Of a stretch of 64,000 nucleotides of DNA, positions 59,743 to 64,000 are shown one piece after another. The first letter of the stretch is position 1. Each line of letters begins with the position of its first letter. The stretch is from Actinomyces bovis (GTDB lineage Bacteria > Actinomycetota > Actinomycetes > Actinomycetales > Actinomycetaceae), in NCBI RefSeq assembly GCF_900444995.1, contig NZ_UAPQ01000001.1:620001-684000 (forward strand), read 5' to 3'. The translations under genes and the position numbers were made by a program. The notes under the pieces were generated by a model that saw only the letters and a program-made list of their open reading frames with translations, had not been told where the DNA came from and made no database searches.

Positions 59743-62700
59743 TCAGTACTCCATCCCACCGAGGTTGGTTGCAGCAGCGGGGGCGCCTGCGGGGGTGATC
59801 TTGGCCAAGACCTCACGCACAGCTTTTAGCTCGGTGAGCATCTCCTGAGCTAGGTCAATGCTGAGGGGGGCGGTGGCTACTAATTCACGACGGCGGAAGT
59901 TGGTCCAGTGACCCGGTTCGTCTGCTTTGCCGGGACCGGGTAGGTAGTTGGTCTCTAGGTCTTGGCAGACAGCGTCCACGAAGGCCAGCAGGGTGGTTCT
60001 GCGCTCCTCGGCGGAGGTGGTGACCGACAGGTTTACCACTGGGGTGAGGCCGTCTACGGCGCCGTCGCTAAGCAGGGTGGCGAGCATGGTCTCTACCGGT
60101 GTGGCGGAGCCAAAGCGTTCCTGATGGCCGTTGGCGCCGTCGTCAGCCCAGCGCCGCAGCACCGCCCAGGGGCGGAAGGCTGCTAGGCCGTCGCGGCCCA
60201 CCCGCAGGTAGGCGAGCAGCGAGGACTCCAACACAGCAGGTAGCCAGGCGTTAGGAGAAATCATCTGCGACGGCGGAGTGAGCATGGGAGCTGGGAACTC
60301 CGCCCATTCCCGGTTCTCCCGGTCCCAGATGCGCACAGGGTGCTGGTCGTCAACCTGGCTCCACGGGTCACGTGCAATGCCTCCGGCCAGGGTCGCAGCC
60401 CACCAACCGCGCACCATGGCGCGGCGCTCGTCATCGCCCACGGGTAGGCCACCGGGCAGGGGGCGGGCGCGGCGGAACTGCCAGAAGGACTGACGTGCTC
60501 CGGCGGAACTGGAGGCCGCATCCCACACCTCCGCCACGGATTTGAGTAGCCCGGAGTAAGCCACTGGCAGGGTGCGCGGGTAAGAGCCAAAGACGTCCAC
60601 ACGCGCGACGTCGTCGTCCCCAAGGTTGCGCTCAAAGCTAGCTGTCACCAGGTCGGTATCAAAGGTGTCTGAGTGGCGCAGTTGCTCTAGGAACTCCGCA
60701 GCCACCACCTGGTTGCGGAAGGGGATAGTAGAGAAATTGAAGGTCAGGCGGGGGAAGTCCCCGTTGTGCAACCGGGCGTAGACCTGCTCGTCAATCTCCA
60801 CCAGCGGGCGAGCCATCTCCAGGGCGCGCCCCAGCCCCGCCAAAATAGCTTTGGCGCGCTGCTCACGCTCGTGCTCCCCAACGGTCTCATCATTCAAATA
60901 GCCACGCAGGGACTGGGAAGTAAAGGCCTCGAAGGCCTCTCCTCGGCGACTGACGAAGGCGCGAGCCCGGCCCAACAGATCTGCGGGACGCAGGCGCAGC
61001 TCGTAGCGAGCGGGAGTGGGCAGGCTGCCTTGAGTGGCGCCAGGTAGGCCCTGAGGCACCCAGGAAGTGGCGACCGTCAGCAGGTCTGCGGGAGCGGGAT
61101 CACCAGCGCCCTGCTCCCACACGCCGGTGATAACCTCCTGCACCACTGCCTGGTAGGCCTTGGCCACCTCATCTCGGGCACCAGCGGGGGCAGCATCCTT
61201 GACATGCATGGAGAAGCTGTTCGCGTAGGTGCCCACCTCCATGAGCACCACCTCATTGTGCGCGGTGGCGAAGCGCCGGGGCACCACAGCGGTCTGCCCT
61301 TGACCCGGCTGAGCCTCCTCTGGCCAAGCTGCATAGAGGTCAGTGGCTACGTCCGCCACCCCGAAGGCACTGCGCTTATCAGCGCGAGCGGACTCCAATA
61401 CCTTGCGCGCATCGTTAAGGACGTTTTCCAGGGGCTTGACGCCGGAGGCAGCCAGATCCCGCACCACAGGGGCCAGATCCTGCGCCACCTGGGCGGCCAG
61501 CCAGAAGAAGACCTGCTCGCTCAGCGAGGCCTGCATCTCGTTCTCTAGACCTTGCAAGCCCTCAGAGCCAAGAGTGCCCTTACCCATGGCGCGGACCCGC
61601 TGCATCATGCCTGCGGGTGCGGCCAGCGGCTGGGTGCGCTCAGCAGCGCCAATGACCTGGAGATGGTCTGCCAGCATGAGCAGCACGCCGCCACTTTGGC
61701 GCAGATGGGTCAGGACGGTCAGGGCGAAAGGAATACCCAGCTCGGCCACGTCCAGGCGGGTGTTTTCAGCTAGGTGCTGGGCCAGCTCCTGGGCCAAGGT
61801 AAGGGCCATGACCGAGGCGATGCGGCTGAGTTCCGCGGTGACCTGGGGTGCTTGACTCATAAGCCAGCGTTCGTTGGTGTCAGCCCAGTCAGCCGGGGTG
61901 ATGCCTCCCATAGTGGTCATCTTGCGGCTAAACAGGGCGTTGACCACCTCGCGGGCGCGCTCACGCAGGGTGCGCTCGTTGACGGTGGCGCTGCTCTGCT
62001 CGGAAAGGATCCAGGAGACTGTGGCCTGGTCCACCGCCTGACTGCCAGCTAAAACAGTTCCGCTGGCGGGTTGTGGCAGGCCCAGGCGGGACAGTTCCAG
62101 GGACGCGCGGTTGGCCCACAGATCGGCCAGGCGCTGAGTGTCACCGGTGGTGTCCCCTGGGAGTTTGAAGCCATCCAGCGCGTGGTCCACAGCGCGGCGG
62201 GCAATGCGTTGGGCGGCGTATTCGGCGTAGCGGTCACGACCGGTGGACAGGGAGGCATAGCCGAAGGAGGACCAGGCGGTATCAGTAGGGTCTACGCCCC
62301 AGCCCACCAGCTCACGGTTGGGGACCACGACCATATTCGCGATGTCATAGCTTACGAAGTCACGGAAGGCCGGTGAGGAAATGTACCGGGCTAGGCCGCG
62401 CCCTATGCCCCGGAATACGCCTTCTGAGGTGCCGTCGCCGAAAACTGCGCCAGTGCCACCGGCCTTCAAACCTATAGGGGTAACGCGCTTGAAGGCCCGC
62501 GGCGCGCGGTTGTTAAGGCCCAGAGAAGCATAGAGGGCCTCGTCCTGACTGGCGGTGGTGCCTGCGGCACCCGCCTGGGCAGCCACAATCTCCCCCAGCA
62601 TGGCCAGGGTGTTGCCGGGCATGCCTGCGCGCAGGTGGGTGGGCACGGAGTTGAAGGCTTCGGCGGTGTAGAGGAATACGGAGATGTTTTGCGGGTCGAT

Positions 62701-63324
62701 AGCTGGGGTGGTGTTAGCACCCGCTACCAGGCGGCAAACATCCAGGGTCATGGAGGCACCAGAGCCACCTGCCATGGAGGAAACCACCAGAACCATGGGA
62801 GGCGCAGCGGTATCTGGGGCCGAGCCGACGCCAGGCACCGCGGCAGCGACTCTGGCTGCTTGCGCCTGGGACTCGGGTGAGGCCATGCGAGCCATGGCGG
62901 CCTGCACCGCCCGGGAGACATCACTGATCTTGGTCAGCATTAGCAGGCGGCCGATACCCCGGAACTGGCCGGCACCCACGGTGACGGGGAAGGCGACGTC
63001 GCGTGGTGCTCGGGGCATCCAGGAAGCCAATTGCCGCAGCCCGTCTGGGGCACTGCGTTGCAGGTGCTCGGTGAGATACTGGTCAACGACGGCGTAATCG
63101 CCTGAGGCCACACCGCAAGCGACGTAGGCGCCGCCCTGTTTGCTTACAGATCCGACGGCCTTGCCCTCTTCCTCCTGCAGCGGGGTGTCCACGTTGAGGA
63201 ATTGCCAGCAACCTGGGATCTCCTTAATCCCATGGACCGCTAGGTCAGCACGCAACTGATCCATCATGTACGCCAAGGTCTTAGCACCTGAGCCGCCACA
63301 TCCAATTACGAGAACCTTGTACAT
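59743..63324 (-). CDS. Tubulin/FtsZ-like protein, 1193 residues
   Basis: The N-terminus MYKVLVIGCGGSGAKTLAYM has the Rossmann GCGGSG nucleotide-binding loop (8-13), and MVLVVSSMAGGSGASMTLDV carries a glycine loop (184-191) equivalent to the tubulin GGGTGSG signature. This matches bacterial Tubulin-like (Tubulin_2) proteins. About 800 further residues form a largely helical extension, and the tail AAATNLGGMEY is flexible. Whether it polymerises is unknown; the loop has GGSGAS instead of GGGTGS. Start ATG 63324 follows AAGGA. The next gene begins one base after its stop. Confidence 0.82.
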   Translation of the reverse strand: MYKVLVIGCGGSGAKTLAYMMDQLRADLAVHGIKEIPGCWQFLNVDTPLQEEEGKAVGSVSKQGGAYVACGVASGDYAVVDQYLTEHLQRSAPDGLRQLASWMPRAPRDVAFPVTVGAGQFRGIGRLLMLTKISDVSRAVQAAMARMASPESQAQAARVAAAVPGVGSAPDTAAPPMVLVVSSMAGGSGASMTLDVCRLVAGANTTPAIDPQNISVFLYTAEAFNSVPTHLRAGMPGNTLAMLGEIVAAQAGAAGTTASQDEALYASLGLNNRAPRAFKRVTPIGLKAGGTGAVFGDGTSEGVFRGIGRGLARYISSPAFRDFVSYDIANMVVVPNRELVGWGVDPTDTAWSSFGYASLSTGRDRYAEYAAQRIARRAVDHALDGFKLPGDTTGDTQRLADLWANRASLELSRLGLPQPASGTVLAGSQAVDQATVSWILSEQSSATVNERTLRERAREVVNALFSRKMTTMGGITPADWADTNERWLMSQAPQVTAELSRIASVMALTLAQELAQHLAENTRLDVAELGIPFALTVLTHLRQSGGVLLMLADHLQVIGAAERTQPLAAPAGMMQRVRAMGKGTLGSEGLQGLENEMQASLSEQVFFWLAAQVAQDLAPVVRDLAASGVKPLENVLNDARKVLESARADKRSAFGVADVATDLYAAWPEEAQPGQGQTAVVPRRFATAHNEVVLMEVGTYANSFSMHVKDAAPAGARDEVAKAYQAVVQEVITGVWEQGAGDPAPADLLTVATSWVPQGLPGATQGSLPTPARYELRLRPADLLGRARAFVSRRGEAFEAFTSQSLRGYLNDETVGEHEREQRAKAILAGLGRALEMARPLVEIDEQVYARLHNGDFPRLTFNFSTIPFRNQVVAAEFLEQLRHSDTFDTDLVTASFERNLGDDDVARVDVFGSYPRTLPVAYSGLLKSVAEVWDAASSSAGARQSFWQFRRARPLPGGLPVGDDERRAMVRGWWAATLAGGIARDPWSQVDDQHPVRIWDRENREWAEFPAPMLTPPSQMISPNAWLPAVLESSLLAYLRVGRDGLAAFRPWAVLRRWADDGANGHQERFGSATPVETMLATLLSDGAVDGLTPVVNLSVTTSAEERRTTLLAFVDAVCQDLETNYLPGPGKADEPGHWTNFRRRELVATAPLSIDLAQEMLTELKAVREVLAKITPAGAPAAATNLGGMEY

Positions 63325-63384
63325 CTGCGCTTATTCCTTTCCGCCGCCTTAACGACGTCGCGACCTGTGGCCTGCGTGTTTTGG

Positions 63385-63999
63385 TCAGTTTGTCTGGTTT
63401 GGGCCAGTGGGCCAGCCGGAGGTGCCACCCCCAGCGAAGGGGCTAGGCATGGGGCCGCTGCCCGCAGCGAATGGGTTCGGGGTCGGGGCACTCGTACCCG
63501 CAGCGAAGGGGTTACCAGCAGGGATAGCTGCGCCCGAGGAGGCGCCGCCAGCGGAGCCAAAGGGGTTAGTAGGACCTTCAGGGCTGCCCGTCTGCTCTGG
63601 CGAATTCGGCTGTGGGAAGGCGTCCGCTACGGCCCGACCAAGGCGTTCTGCGGCATCGGCAGTGATGCGGTCGATGGCCTCCTGGTCGCCATAGGCCGAG
63701 AGCACCAGCAGGCTCACCCGTTTAGGTGAATCAAGCTGATCAGCAATAGCCATCCAGCTGCCGCGCACTGCCAGCGGGAGCGTGTCCCGGCCAGTGCTGG
63801 AGCCGTCAGGGCCGCCACAGACAGTCAGGGCCTCAGGCGACACCAAGCGCACGCGCGGCACAGAGGTGGGCGACCAGCCAAGACGTACTTGCAGGCGGTA
63901 ACCGTTTACATCGATCTGGCGAGAAGCTTTAGCCACAGAGCCACTTTGCAACTCCTGCGGCTGGAAGCTGATGCTGGCAGCGTGGCCTGGCTCAGGCAC
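63385..63999 (-). CDS. NPF-repeat protein at the start of the GTPase operon (possibly partial)
   Basis: About 204 codons are visible from a GTG at 63999, one base from the window edge; the true start may lie outside. Residues 1-130 are a small globular domain (RQIDVNGYRLQVRLGWSPTS, LAVRGSWMAIADQLD). The C-terminal 70 residues are Gly/Ala/Pro-rich with NPFGSAG, NPFAAGT, NPFAAGS and SPFAGGG. No family recognised. It is 60 bp upstream of the tubulin-like gene on the same strand, so probably its operon partner. Confidence 0.65.
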   Translation of the reverse strand: MPEPGHAASISFQPQELQSGSVAKASRQIDVNGYRLQVRLGWSPTSVPRVRLVSPEALTVCGGPDGSSTGRDTLPLAVRGSWMAIADQLDSPKRVSLLVLSAYGDQEAIDRITADAAERLGRAVADAFPQPNSPEQTGSPEGPTNPFGSAGGASSGAAIPAGNPFAAGTSAPTPNPFAAGSGPMPSPFAGGGTSGWPTGPNQTN

Positions 64000-64000
64000 C

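Overview
The window comes from a high-GC Gram-positive actinobacterium, most likely Actinomyces or a close relative in the Actinomycetaceae. The support is an actinobacterial S10/spc ribosomal gene order, a zinc-type S14, a str operon (rpsL-rpsG-fusA-tuf), and a large block of sortase-assembled fimbrial genes of the FimA/FimP type. Nearly every gene lies on the minus strand, so transcription runs from high to low coordinates.

Region 1 (1-12018): adk (partial), secY, then the spc genes rplO-rpmD-rpsE-rplR-rplF-rpsH-rpsN-rplE-rplX-rplN, a 415-bp gap with a hairpin, and the S10 genes rpsQ-rpmC-rplP-rpsC-rplV-rpsS-rplB-rplW-rplD-rplC-rpsJ. rplO carries an apparent 1-bp deletion near its 5' end. 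Region 2 (12019-13907) is an unusual intergenic island. It holds a 19-bp repeat series upstream of rpsJ, two arrays of inverted GGACAACC motifs, a 47-codon gene with its own ribosome binding site and hairpin, and a toxin-antitoxin-like locus in which both proteins share one uninterrupted reading frame.

Region 3 (13908-44667) is a pilus superlocus. Read in the transcription direction it contains two propeller-like adhesins, two shaft-type pilins, a class C sortase, a GEVED/SpaA-repeat adhesin, a second class C sortase, a 1405-residue adhesin, a third pilin and a broken adhesin. The broken adhesin is interrupted by a 4.8-kb composite transposon: two 1445-bp ISL3-type copies in inverted orientation around an ABC transporter. 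The adhesin also has two in-frame TGA codons and a frameshift, and removing the lesions rebuilds an 880-residue protein. Pilins are expected to be polymerised by the class C sortases through the YPKN-type lysine and the LPLTG-type sorting signal, with the adhesins as tips or accessory pilins.

Region 4 (45010-49460) is tuf, fusA, rpsG and rpsL. Region 5 (49814-64000, continuing past the window) is a tightly packed operon of seven genes: an NPF-rich protein, a tubulin/FtsZ-like protein, a membrane protein, a protein with FN3-like modules, a GAP1-like protein, an unrecognised protein and a zinc-ribbon P-loop GTPase. It resembles computationally described GTPase-centred systems of multicellular bacteria and is the best candidate here for a little-studied biological system.
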